Shown: in pieces, positions 18,135-26,638 of the stretch | Numbering within the stretch: position 1 is the first letter of the stretch | Layout of the letters: the number at the start of each line of letters is the position of its first letter | Origin: Litorilituus lipolyticus | Lineage (GTDB): Bacteria > Pseudomonadota > Gammaproteobacteria > Enterobacterales > Alteromonadaceae | Direction of reading: 5' to 3' | DNA: 64,000 bases | Assembly: GCF_006439335.1 (NCBI RefSeq) | Contig: NZ_SAWY01000040.1 | Span: 62,001-126,000 of the forward strand | The notes under the pieces: generated by a model | The model's database searches: none | What the model was told of the DNA's origin: nothing | What the model saw: only the letters and a program-made list of their open reading frames with translations | Program-made: the position numbers and the translations under genes

Positions 18135-19478
18135 TTAATTAATGACCTTATAACAAGGAGTATACTCACTCCCTGGTAATTTCATTCTTTGTTGCTTAAC
18201 GAATGAGGCAAGTAATTTATCCATCATCGCCATTATCTTCTTATCTCCAGAGATCATAAAGGGGCCATGTTGTCGAATAGCTTTTATGCCACCTGACTTT
18301 ACGTTACCTGCGACTATACCTGAAAATACCCGACGTAAATTTGCTGCTAATTCAGCCGTTGATTGTTCATAACTGATGTTTAGTGCAGTCATATTTTCAT
18401 GATTGGGCTCAAAAGGGTGTTGGAAGTCTTCCTCAATAACAAGAGACCAATTGAAATGATATGCATCGCCTGTTTCTTTTCTGTGTGCGATTACGCCATC
18501 TAAGCCCTGTTTCATAGACTTAGCAACTTGCTCAGGGTTATCAATGATAATCTGATATAAAGCTTGAGCCTCTGCTCCTAAGGTTGCCCCAATAAAGGCA
18601 TCAATCTCAGTAAAATAATCACTTGCCTCAGCAGGGCCTGTTAAAATGATTGGCAGCTTTTGCGCTTTATTTTTCTCATTTAGCATTATGCCAAGAATAT
18701 AAAGTAACTCTTCAGCAGTACCGGCACCACCTGGAAAAATAATTATGCCATGAGATATACGCACAAAGGCTTCTAACCGTTTTTCAATGTCAGGCATAAT
18801 GACTAATTCATTAACGATAGGGTTGGGTGGCTCGGCAGCAATAATACTTGGCTCGGTAAGTCCTATGTAGCGTCCTGCTTGATTTCTTTGTTTTGCATGA
18901 CCGATTGTCGCGCCTTTCATGGGCCCTTTCATTGCACCAGGGCCGCAACCAGTACAAATATTGAAGCCTCTTAAACCAAGTTGATAACCAACATTTTTAG
19001 TGTATTTGTATTCTGTGTGCTTAATAGAATGCCCGCCCCAACATGTGATCAGGTTTGGTTCAGTTTCAGGCAAAATAGCATCAGCATTTCGTAGAATATC
19101 AAAGGTTGCATCAGTAATACTTTCAGAAGATGTGGGCATTGCAGGGTAGCGGTTATTAATGAAGAGGATATCGCGTAGCACTGCTGATAAATGTTCTCTG
19201 ATACCGCGTATTATTTTGTCATCTACAAAGGCGTGAAGTGGAGGATTGTTAAGGTCTATCTTTACACCACGCTCTCTTCTTAATACTTTAATTTCAAAGT
19301 CCTGATATTTTTCATATATGGCTTCAGCGTCATCTGTATTGGAACCAGCATTTAAAACAGCGAGTGAACAATTTCGATAAAGGTTATAAAGCTCACTACT
19401 TGCAGTTTGCTGAAGTTGATCAACTTCAGCTTGAGAAAGTAGACTCATATTGCCAACAGGGTTTAATTGTGTATGCAT
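18135..19478 (-). CDS. ppnN: Pyrimidine/purine nucleotide 5'-monophosphate nucleosidase PpnN
   Basis: 447 residues, matching YgdH/PpnN. It hydrolyses nucleoside 5'-monophosphates to the base and ribose 5-phosphate; in E. coli it is stimulated by (p)ppGpp. The N-terminal DUF4478-like domain (about 1-130, [17 protein letters not shown] and [14 protein letters not shown]) precedes the LOG-type Rossmann domain with [16 protein letters not shown] and the catalytic [18 protein letters not shown] (PGGxGTxxE). A DUF3412-like C-terminal domain ends in [13 protein letters not shown]. Start ATG 19478 has AGGAG just upstream. Confidence 0.95.
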   Translation of the reverse strand: MHTQLNPVGNMSLLSQAEVDQLQQTASSELYNLYRNCSLAVLNAGSNTDDAEAIYEKYQDFEIKVLRRERGVKIDLNNPPLHAFVDDKIIRGIREHLSAVLRDILFINNRYPAMPTSSESITDATFDILRNADAILPETEPNLITCWGGHSIKHTEYKYTKNVGYQLGLRGFNICTGCGPGAMKGPMKGATIGHAKQRNQAGRYIGLTEPSIIAAEPPNPIVNELVIMPDIEKRLEAFVRISHGIIIFPGGAGTAEELLYILGIMLNEKNKAQKLPIILTGPAEASDYFTEIDAFIGATLGAEAQALYQIIIDNPEQVAKSMKQGLDGVIAHRKETGDAYHFNWSLVIEEDFQHPFEPNHENMTALNISYEQSTAELAANLRRVFSGIVAGNVKSGGIKAIRQHGPFMISGDKKIMAMMDKLLASFVKQQRMKLPGSEYTPCYKVIN

Positions 19479-19532
19479 ACAAACTCCTTTAATGATGAAA
19501 TCATTATGAAAACAGGATAGGAAAGTGCAATG

Positions 19533-21122
19533 TTACTCTTGATAAATAACTTGGTTTTTACCTTGAGACTTTGCTTGATACATAGCTTGGTCAGCGCGTT
19601 CAAAAGCTATATGAATGTTATCTTCTGAGTGAATATGAGTTGCCCCCATAGAAAGTGTTATACTGACTTTGTTGTTTTTAAATTTAAAAGGTAAACGTGC
19701 GACGTGTTTATTAATTAAATTTAGCTCATTCACAAGAGACGAAGATTTTGTGTTCGTGTAAACAATGACAAACTCTTCACCACCATAACGTGCAACAAAG
19801 GCATTTTCGCTAGAATGCTTTTGAATAGTATTGGCAATAACTTGTAGTGTTTTATCACCCGCAGAGTGGCCATAGGTGTCGTTGATTAGTTTAAAGTCAT
19901 CAATATCAATAACAACTAGAGCAAGTTCGTATGGTTGATGATGGTATCTCACCATGGCTTTCGCGAAATAATCATCAAAGGCTGCTCTATTAGCCAGTTT
20001 TGTTAGTGCATCTTGCATGCTTTTTCGTTGTTGTGCTGCAAGCTTTTCTTCAAATACTTTGCTTTGTTTTTCTAAGTAACTCACTTTATCAGACATTTCT
20101 TGTAGCTGTTCTGCTAAAAGCTGTTGATTTTGTTGTTCAAACTTTGCTTTCTGTTCTAAGGTTCCCGCAATAATCTGCAATTTGTCATTAATATCTACTT
20201 TGACCTGATCTAAAGATAATGCTTTAGAAACAGTCCCAGTCATATCGATTAATTGCTTTTGTAATTTATGATTAATTTTATCATTTGTTTTTTGCGAACT
20301 TTGTTGAACATTTAAAGTTTCTTTAACGGCATTTTGTACCGTAGTGAGTGTTTCACTCAAGTTTGTTAAAAAGCGTTTGGCTTGCTGTTGCTCGTCTTTA
20401 AAATCAGCAACGATGAGATCAAATATTTCAATAAAGTGTTCGAGTACTTCCTCATTTGATTTGTCATTGAGCAGTTTCTTTTTAATGGCCAGTAAGTGAC
20501 TTGAATGCTCTTTAGATAAATTTAATGCACCTAATGCTTCCGTAATTTTTTCTATTAATCCACTGTCTACTTTTGGTGCGCTTGGCTGAGTACTTTGAGT
20601 ATTTAAAGCTTGCAATAAACCTTGTTTAGGTGCGGATGTTTGTTGCTTTAATGTATTGCCATATAACTCAAGTAATTGGCTTAGTAACGGCACGTATTGA
20701 ATTAATGCATCTTTAGTTGTTTCGGTATCTTTTAACAGAGCACGTAAACCTCTTCGTAAATCAGGAGCTAAGCCATTTACTTTTTGTAACGTTTCACCTG
20801 AATGATTAAATTGCTCATGAATACGATTAATGTTTTGTTCGTTGGTGATACTGTATTGTTGTAGTATTTTATTGATGACTTTGATTTTTTCTTCTATTTC
20901 AGCAAAAGGAGCTGCTTTAGAAAATAAGGTTCTTAATTGAGCCAATCGATTATCGAGCTCAAGATCTACACCTTTAGAGATTAAAGAAAGTTTATTGATA
21001 AATTGAATAAGGGACGTTGACTGGGTACTGAAGTCTTCTTCTAATGTGCTTCGAGATTGTATTGCTGCATCAAGCTTTTTTTTCAGTGCAACAATTTGCT
21101 GCTCAGCTACAGGCTTATTCAT
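19533..21122 (-). CDS. Diguanylate cyclase with long coiled-coil N-terminus
   Basis: 529 residues without membrane helices or signal. Residues about 1-365 are almost entirely helical and Gln/Lys/Leu rich, predicting coiled coils that probably mediate dimerisation. The C-terminal GGDEF domain (about 370-527) has DALTKLANRAAFDDYF, VVIDIDDFKLINDTYGHSAGDKTL and an intact active site ARYGGEEFVIVY, so it should make cyclic di-GMP from GTP. The inhibitory I-site RxxD expected a few residues before RYGGEEF is replaced by S-E-N-A, so product inhibition may be lost. The stimulus is unknown. It lies 54 bases upstream of ppnN and may be co-transcribed. Confidence 0.88.
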   Translation of the reverse strand: MNKPVAEQQIVALKKKLDAAIQSRSTLEEDFSTQSTSLIQFINKLSLISKGVDLELDNRLAQLRTLFSKAAPFAEIEEKIKVINKILQQYSITNEQNINRIHEQFNHSGETLQKVNGLAPDLRRGLRALLKDTETTKDALIQYVPLLSQLLELYGNTLKQQTSAPKQGLLQALNTQSTQPSAPKVDSGLIEKITEALGALNLSKEHSSHLLAIKKKLLNDKSNEEVLEHFIEIFDLIVADFKDEQQQAKRFLTNLSETLTTVQNAVKETLNVQQSSQKTNDKINHKLQKQLIDMTGTVSKALSLDQVKVDINDKLQIIAGTLEQKAKFEQQNQQLLAEQLQEMSDKVSYLEKQSKVFEEKLAAQQRKSMQDALTKLANRAAFDDYFAKAMVRYHHQPYELALVVIDIDDFKLINDTYGHSAGDKTLQVIANTIQKHSSENAFVARYGGEEFVIVYTNTKSSSLVNELNLINKHVARLPFKFKNNKVSITLSMGATHIHSEDNIHIAFERADQAMYQAKSQGKNQVIYQE

Positions 21123-21379
21123 AAAAATGCTATTTCCTTAAAAATTATATGATAGTTTAGTATCATTCCTATAGATAACGGGGAATTTAACCACTTCAAT
21201 AGCTAATATCATTTATCTATCATCAAAATGAAAAGTTAATGATATAAGCCTTAGTATAAGCCAATTTATCAAACAAGCACTCAATTTGTGTAACGTAATG
21301 CGAAAAAAAGTTACTTTATTGTTTTAAATTAGCTTTTTCTTACCTAAAATTAAGAAAATTATTAGTTCTTAATACCTTA

Positions 21380-23221
21380 ATGATGACAAAAAATATCTCT
21401 ATCACTTATCACTTATCGTTAATTTTTATCATATCAATAACAGCTATTTTTGCACAAGCAGCAAATGCCAATGTCTTAGTTAATATCAATATTAATCAAA
21501 GCGAACATCATATGGCAAAAGTAGCCATAACATTGCCTGAAACTGAACAGAGTTCCGTTGAACTGAAGTTGCCTACCTGGAGAACAGGGCGCTATGACAT
21601 TCTTAACCTGTCTAATGGTATTAGGAACTTTTCTGCTCAAGATAGTAAAGGTAATAGTTTGTCCTGGGTAAAACTTGATAAAGATACTTGGCAAATAACA
21701 AACATTAAAAATAAAAAAATGACGGTCTCATATCAAGTTTATGCGAATGAATTAGGCATGAGAACTCGACATATTGATGATAGCCATGCTTTTTTGGATA
21801 ACTCTACGGTCGTGATGTACAGTGATGAAACTCGTGTATTACAACACACAATTAACTTGGAAGTTCCTTCCTCTTGGCGTAGTGTTTCTGGTTTAGCTAA
21901 AGGCGTACATACCAATCAATTTATTGCTAAAAATTATGATGTGTTAGTGGATTCGCCTATTGAAACCGGTATCAACAAGTTTGAAACTTTCTCTGTTGAT
22001 GGTCGAGTTTATGAACTGGTTATTTGGGGGGAGGGTAATTACGACGTTGAAAAAATGGTCTCGGATTTAAAGGTCATGGTGCAGCAAAGTAAGCATATAT
22101 GGCAAGGTTATCCTTTTTCACGTTATGTCTTCATGGTTCATGCGACTAGCGGTGCTAGAGGTGCAACTGAACATTTAAATTCGACCATCATTCAGCGTTC
22201 TCGATTTAAGTTTTCAGATAGAAAAGATTATTTAGGTTTTATACTGACAGCTGCTCATGAATTTGTGCATACATGGAATGTGAAGCAATACCGACCCAAA
22301 GGCCTTGTTCCTTACAACTATCAAAGTGAAAACTATTCAAACTTAATTTGGTTAGCAGAAGGCTCGACTAGTTACCTCCAGAGCCAGCTACTTATGCGAG
22401 GCGAGTTAATTACTGCGAAAGAGTTTCTCGAAAAATTGGCAAACCGTATAAATGCACATCAACATAAACCGGGTAAAGACAATCAAACGATTGCACAAGC
22501 AAGCTTCGATACTTGGCAAAGCCAAGGTGGAGATTACGGCAACAACCATAGTGTCAATATTTATTCAGAAGGGTTTATGGTGTCGTGGTTGTTAGATTTT
22601 GATATTTTAACGAGAACTAAATTAAAACGTAGTTATCGTGATGTGCATAATGAACTGTACCAACAATTTAGTGTGCCTAAAAGTTATGATGAACAAGATG
22701 TAATAGATATTTTAGCTCAAGTCACAAAGAAAGATTACCATCATTGGTGGCAAAGCAATGTACATGGCCATCTGAATATTGACTTTAATAAGCTTTTAGC
22801 TAAAGCCGGTTTAGTGCTGAGTTATGGTAAAGGTAATGATAAAAATTCCAGTGAACAAGAAAAAGCTAAGCTTCTGCCTTGGACAGGAATCAAAGTAAAA
22901 AAGGCAAGTCATGGCTTAAAAGTGACGGCTGTGGAGAAAGGCTCTCCTGCGTGGCAGGCTGGTATCACTCTCGATGATATTATAATTGCAGTTGATGGCT
23001 TACGGTTGGTAAGCAAGGATCTACAATCAAGGTTAAAGGACTTTAAAGTAGAGCAAGAAGTTGAGTTTTCATTATTCAGGCGAGATCAATTAATCACTAA
23101 GTCGATTACGCTTGGTGCTATTGCTAAAGAGAAGTTAAGAATAATCCCGTTAGCAAAAGCATCACGTAAACAAAAGGCATTCTTTAAAGCGTGGACCGGC
23201 TTAGATTTTCCCTCAAAATAA
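21380..23221 (+). CDS. M61-family metallopeptidase with PDZ domain
   Basis: 613 residues. The signal peptide ends near AQAANA. An N-terminal beta domain (about 30-190) carries the LPTWRTGRYDILNLS block typical of M61. The catalytic zinc motif HEFVH is at 293-297 within AAHEFVHTWNVKQYRP, and the third ligand Glu is in WLAEGSTSYLQ. A C-terminal PDZ domain (about 510-590, with GSPAWQAGITLDDIIIAVDGLRL) follows. The family includes glycyl aminopeptidases, so this is probably a periplasmic peptidase of broad or Gly/Ala preference. It is divergent from the diguanylate cyclase gene and convergent with queF. Confidence 0.9.
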   Translation: MMTKNISITYHLSLIFIISITAIFAQAANANVLVNININQSEHHMAKVAITLPETEQSSVELKLPTWRTGRYDILNLSNGIRNFSAQDSKGNSLSWVKLDKDTWQITNIKNKKMTVSYQVYANELGMRTRHIDDSHAFLDNSTVVMYSDETRVLQHTINLEVPSSWRSVSGLAKGVHTNQFIAKNYDVLVDSPIETGINKFETFSVDGRVYELVIWGEGNYDVEKMVSDLKVMVQQSKHIWQGYPFSRYVFMVHATSGARGATEHLNSTIIQRSRFKFSDRKDYLGFILTAAHEFVHTWNVKQYRPKGLVPYNYQSENYSNLIWLAEGSTSYLQSQLLMRGELITAKEFLEKLANRINAHQHKPGKDNQTIAQASFDTWQSQGGDYGNNHSVNIYSEGFMVSWLLDFDILTRTKLKRSYRDVHNELYQQFSVPKSYDEQDVIDILAQVTKKDYHHWWQSNVHGHLNIDFNKLLAKAGLVLSYGKGNDKNSSEQEKAKLLPWTGIKVKKASHGLKVTAVEKGSPAWQAGITLDDIIIAVDGLRLVSKDLQSRLKDFKVEQEVEFSLFRRDQLITKSITLGAIAKEKLRIIPLAKASRKQKAFFKAWTGLDFPSK

Positions 23222-23241
23222 AACGTGAATCATCATAAACG

Positions 23242-24093
23242 CTATTGACGTAATGTTCGTCCCCAAGGAGCAGTTGCTACGTGAGTGCTCCTAAAAGGAT
23301 TAATATCAAGGCCACCGCGCCTAGTATATCTTGCGTAGACCGTTAATGCTTCAAGTTGACAGTATTGCTGTAAATCACAAAAGATTCTCTCAACACATTG
23401 TTCGTGAAACTCATTATGCTGTCTAAAAGAGATTAGATAAGTTAATAGTTGCTCTTGGCTAATTTCTTTACCGGTGTAATGTATATAGATACTTGCCCAA
23501 TCTGGTTGATTGGTTATCAAGCAGTTCGATTTCAGTAAGTGACTTACAATATTGTGCTCTTTTATTTGAGAGTGGTTTGATTGACTATTAAGTAGATGTT
23601 CGGCGTTAAATTGATAATCCTCAATACTAATGTCTAAGTCATCAATGCATACAGCCTTTTCATCAGCTATTTCAAGGGCAGGACAGTTATCTACGGGAAA
23701 CAATGTCACAGTTGCCTTAGTGCCGGAAGTAGCCGATAAGTCTTTCTCTAAATATGATTTTACTTCTTCGATATCGTTAAATTTAGTTTGATTAAAGCTA
23801 TTAAGGTAAAGCTTAAAGGATTTTGATTCCACAATATTTGGACTGGTGCAGGCAAATCTGAATTCGACCAATGCGACAACGGGCTTACCTTTATTATTAA
23901 GCCAAGATAACTCATAACCATACCAAACATCTTCCCCAATAAAAGGGAGATTAGCTTCGTTTAACGCTAAATCATCTCTATTTAAACTTCTTGGTACGGC
24001 TTGCAATAGTTTGGGATCATACTCACTCGTGTAATCTGTTTTTTTTCCTAGTGTTAGCTCTTTAAGCTGTGATGCGTTTTGGTAAGGTGTCAT
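23242..24093 (-). CDS. queF: NADPH-dependent 7-cyano-7-deazaguanine reductase QueF
   Basis: 283 residues, the long bimodular (YqcD) form. Reduces preQ0 to preQ1 in queuosine biosynthesis. Visible features are the ESKSFKLYLNSFNQTKF substrate-binding motif in the N-terminal half, the catalytic Cys in LKSNCLITNQPDWASIYIHY, and FHEQCVERIF in the C-terminal T-fold. It is divergent from syd, as in enterobacteria (queF/syd). Confidence 0.96.
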   Translation of the reverse strand: MTPYQNASQLKELTLGKKTDYTSEYDPKLLQAVPRSLNRDDLALNEANLPFIGEDVWYGYELSWLNNKGKPVVALVEFRFACTSPNIVESKSFKLYLNSFNQTKFNDIEEVKSYLEKDLSATSGTKATVTLFPVDNCPALEIADEKAVCIDDLDISIEDYQFNAEHLLNSQSNHSQIKEHNIVSHLLKSNCLITNQPDWASIYIHYTGKEISQEQLLTYLISFRQHNEFHEQCVERIFCDLQQYCQLEALTVYARYTRRGGLDINPFRSTHVATAPWGRTLRQ

Positions 24094-24147
24094 AATATAA
24101 CTATCTTTAACTCGAATAGTCGTTATTTTAAAGGATCTTTACTCTAG

Positions 24148-24732
24148 ATGACATCTTCAAATACTCGTTTAAAAAATGTTTTACTCGATTTCTCTAAACA
24201 ATATGTTGCTGCTTTTGAAAAAGCCTATAATCACCTTCCAATAATTGAAAGAGATGAGGCCTGGATTTCACCATGTGAGAAGCCAAAGAATGAAGAAGAA
24301 AATTATTGGCAGCCAACAGCGTTAACTGACTTTCTATTACCGGAAACGATTGCTGCTGAATTAAACTTTGAAAATGTAGAGTCAGCGCTTGAATTATCGC
24401 TACATCCCGATATAAAAACATATTTTTCAACTATGTTCAGTGAAGCGTTAGAGGCACATTGCGCTGATGGTGAGTTGAGTTTGTTGTTTGCTTGGAATAT
24501 GGATGATTTTGTTCGTTTGCAAGAAAATATTATTGGTCATGTGTTAATGAAGAAGAGGCTGAAACAGCCTGTGACTATCTTTTTTGCAGTGACCGATGAA
24601 GAAGATATTATTATTTCTCTCAATAATGAAACTGGTGAAATATGGGCGGAAAGAGTAGGTTGTCTTCCCCATAAAAAGTTAAGTGATGACTTGGTAAGTT
24701 TTTTAGAGCAATTAAGTCCTTTAACCAAATAA
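24148..24732 (+). CDS. syd: SecY-interacting protein Syd
   Basis: 194 residues, cytoplasmic and acidic, near the E. coli length of 181. Syd binds the cytosolic face of SecY and is proposed to probe translocon integrity. The ATG at 24148 begins MTSSNTRLKNVLLDFSKQYV. The FAWNMDDFVRLQENIIGHVLMKKRLK block is typical. It lies divergent from queF. Confidence 0.9.
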   Translation: MTSSNTRLKNVLLDFSKQYVAAFEKAYNHLPIIERDEAWISPCEKPKNEEENYWQPTALTDFLLPETIAAELNFENVESALELSLHPDIKTYFSTMFSEALEAHCADGELSLLFAWNMDDFVRLQENIIGHVLMKKRLKQPVTIFFAVTDEEDIIISLNNETGEIWAERVGCLPHKKLSDDLVSFLEQLSPLTK

Positions 24733-24761
24733 GACTAATCGTTATTTCAGCTGCTTATTAA

Positions 24762-25091
24762 TTATTTTAGGCGCTTACTTAGTTGTTTAATTAGCTCTTT
24801 TAAATCACTAAGTTCGCGCTTCATTTCAGCGAGTTCATCATTTAATGTTTGTTGAATGATTAACTTAACTTCTTCAGAAGAAGGTGGGGTATTTTCGCTG
24901 TTAAGTTCAATATCTTCTTCTTGTGTTACGCTAATGAATTCAGGATCATGTTGCCAAGTCTTTAATGTAGAAATAATGCTTGGTAATGGAGCCGGTTTAG
25001 CTAATTTCGCTTTAATTAATGCGACAGTTGGCTTTTTACCTTCATTAGCTAATTGATTAGCACAGACTAATATTTCATCGATAATTGTCAT
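24762..25091 (-). CDS. Small coiled-coil protein with KfrA-like N-terminus
   Basis: 109 residues from the ATG at 25091; a TTG-initiated frame to 25121 is possible but less likely. Residues about 1-50 (ILVCANQLANEGKKPTVALIKAKL...SIISTLKTWQ) resemble the DNA-binding winged-helix N-terminus of KfrA-like proteins. Residues about 75-109 are a Lys/Glu/Leu coiled coil. The family assignment is tentative and no partner is visible. It is convergent with syd, with 30 bases between them. Confidence 0.7.
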   Translation of the reverse strand: MTIIDEILVCANQLANEGKKPTVALIKAKLAKPAPLPSIISTLKTWQHDPEFISVTQEEDIELNSENTPPSSEEVKLIIQQTLNDELAEMKRELSDLKELIKQLSKRLK

Positions 25092-25336
25092 ATTGCTTAA
25101 CTTTATATGAATAATTAACAAATTTAACTACATTTTAGGCAATAATGCTATTTTTGTTTATTGTTACTTAAATTTAAAATGCAAAAAATTATAAATATCA
25201 ATGGGTTGTGTTTTTGGTTTGCTTTTTGCTAATACCATTATGAGAAATTGAAGTAGTCAGCAAACTGCTTCATTTACAATAAAAACTTATTAAGGTTAGC
25301 TTGACTAACAAGATTTAAAGTCATAGGAATTTAAAC

Positions 25337-25711
25337 ATGAAAAAATCATTACTTGCATTATTAATCGCTGCACCTTTAACGCTAACGTTATCTGGTTGTG
25401 TTATTTCAGTAAAAGATGGTGAAGTTGACCATAGTTTTATGTCTGCTAGTGAAGACAGAACTTACCAAAACCGTAAAAAAATTGCACAAATCCAATTGGG
25501 TGAAAGTATTGCTGATATGCAAGAAAGATTAGGTGTTGCAGATTTTTCAGAAACTTATAAAAATGATGATGATACGGTACGTGTATTATTTTATCGTACT
25601 CAGCGTAAACATAAAGATGGTCTAACGACGAAAGATGAATGTACTTATTTAAAATTTGTTAACGGTGAACTTGTTGAAACTGGTAACGGCGAAACCTTCT
25701 CACGCGGTTAA
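25337..25711 (+). CDS. DUF3192-family lipoprotein
   Basis: 124 residues. The signal peptide MKKSLLALLIAAPLTLTLSGC ends in lipobox LSGC, so the mature protein is lipid-anchored; the residues after Cys (Val-Ile) do not suggest inner-membrane retention. The rest is one DUF3192-like domain with VLFYRTQRKHKDGLTTKDECTYLKFVNGELV. It is a paralogue of the membrane-anchored protein at 16772-17176. Function is unknown. Monocistronic, with its own terminator. Confidence 0.85.
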   Translation: MKKSLLALLIAAPLTLTLSGCVISVKDGEVDHSFMSASEDRTYQNRKKIAQIQLGESIADMQERLGVADFSETYKNDDDTVRVLFYRTQRKHKDGLTTKDECTYLKFVNGELVETGNGETFSRG

Positions 25712-25730
25712 TTAGCTATCATTTAATGTT

Positions 25731-25760
25731 AAAAAACACCTCGCTTGTCGAGGTGTTTTT
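25731..25760 (+). terminator. Rho-independent terminator after the DUF3192 lipoprotein gene
   Basis: AAAAAACACCTCG and CGAGGTGTTTTT flank a 5-base loop and are followed by further T-rich sequence. Confidence 0.9.
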
Positions 25761-25903
25761 GTTTTTGAAGGGAAAGAGTAGAGTTTTATCGCAATATATT
25801 TGACCTATTTTTAACAATACTGTTATTGTTATCTATTGCTATTAAGCAAAACTAACGCATTAAGTTAACATAATATAATCCACCATAAGAGTTGGAGCAT
25901 TAA

Positions 25904-26542
25904 ATGACAGATACCGTAGTAGCACCAGAAAATGTCGATATTAGAGCAACTTACCTGAAAGCTCACGAGCTTAAACTGGCGGCCTCTTTATTATATCAAG
26001 CGTACCATGACGATCCCGTATTTCTAGAAATTTTCAATGGCGACAAAGAAGATTATGAACAAAGGCTTAGAGCAGCAATACGAGAAGAGTTGAATGCTTT
26101 TTGGCAAGCTCAACAGCCTATGGTTGGTTTATATCTTGGCGAAACCATGGTTGGGGTTGCGTGCTTGAATAGCCCTGATGATACGCTATCAAGTGAACGC
26201 TTTTGGCATTGGCGATTGAAGATGCTATTAAATGCGGGATATTTTAGTACCAAGCAAATGATCCAAAAAGAAGAAAGTGTTTTTTCTGCAGTACCATTGA
26301 AGTCTTTTCATTTATTATCTTTTATCGCTGTTCATCCTCTACATCAACAGCATGGCTTCGGTCATTACCTAATGGCGGCGGTTAATACTGTCCTTGAAGA
26401 ACACCCAGACAGCGAAGGTGTTGCTGTGTATGCCACTTCAGGTAAATTTAAAACATTCTTTGAAAATGTTGATTATCAATTAGTGAAGGAAGTTTCTGTG
26501 GGCGATGTGAGTGGTTCAGTAATGGTTCATTATCGTAAGTAG
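25904..26542 (+). CDS. GNAT-family N-acetyltransferase
   Basis: 212 residues. The acetyl-CoA binding motif A appears as LSFIAVHPLHQQHGFGHYLMAAV (Q-x-x-G-x-G). An N-terminal segment (about 10-70) contains LKLAASLLYQAYHDDPVF, found in GNAT proteins related to small-molecule acetyltransferases. The acceptor substrate is unknown. It has its own promoter region (about 140 bases upstream of the ATG) and a terminator behind it. Confidence 0.85.
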   Translation: MTDTVVAPENVDIRATYLKAHELKLAASLLYQAYHDDPVFLEIFNGDKEDYEQRLRAAIREELNAFWQAQQPMVGLYLGETMVGVACLNSPDDTLSSERFWHWRLKMLLNAGYFSTKQMIQKEESVFSAVPLKSFHLLSFIAVHPLHQQHGFGHYLMAAVNTVLEEHPDSEGVAVYATSGKFKTFFENVDYQLVKEVSVGDVSGSVMVHYRK

Positions 26543-26594
26543 CATTACGGGTAAAGTAATAGTTATTTTAATATTTAAAATATTTTCAGCGATG

Positions 26595-26632
26595 AAGCCA
26601 AAAGCATGTAAATAATGCTTTTGGCTTTTTTA
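26595..26632. terminator. Bidirectional terminator between the GNAT gene and the S8 protease gene
   Basis: AAGCCAAAAGCAT and ATGCTTTTGGCTT form a 13-bp stem followed by a T-tract on the plus strand. It lies between two convergent genes. Confidence 0.88.
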
Positions 26633-26638
26633 AAACTA

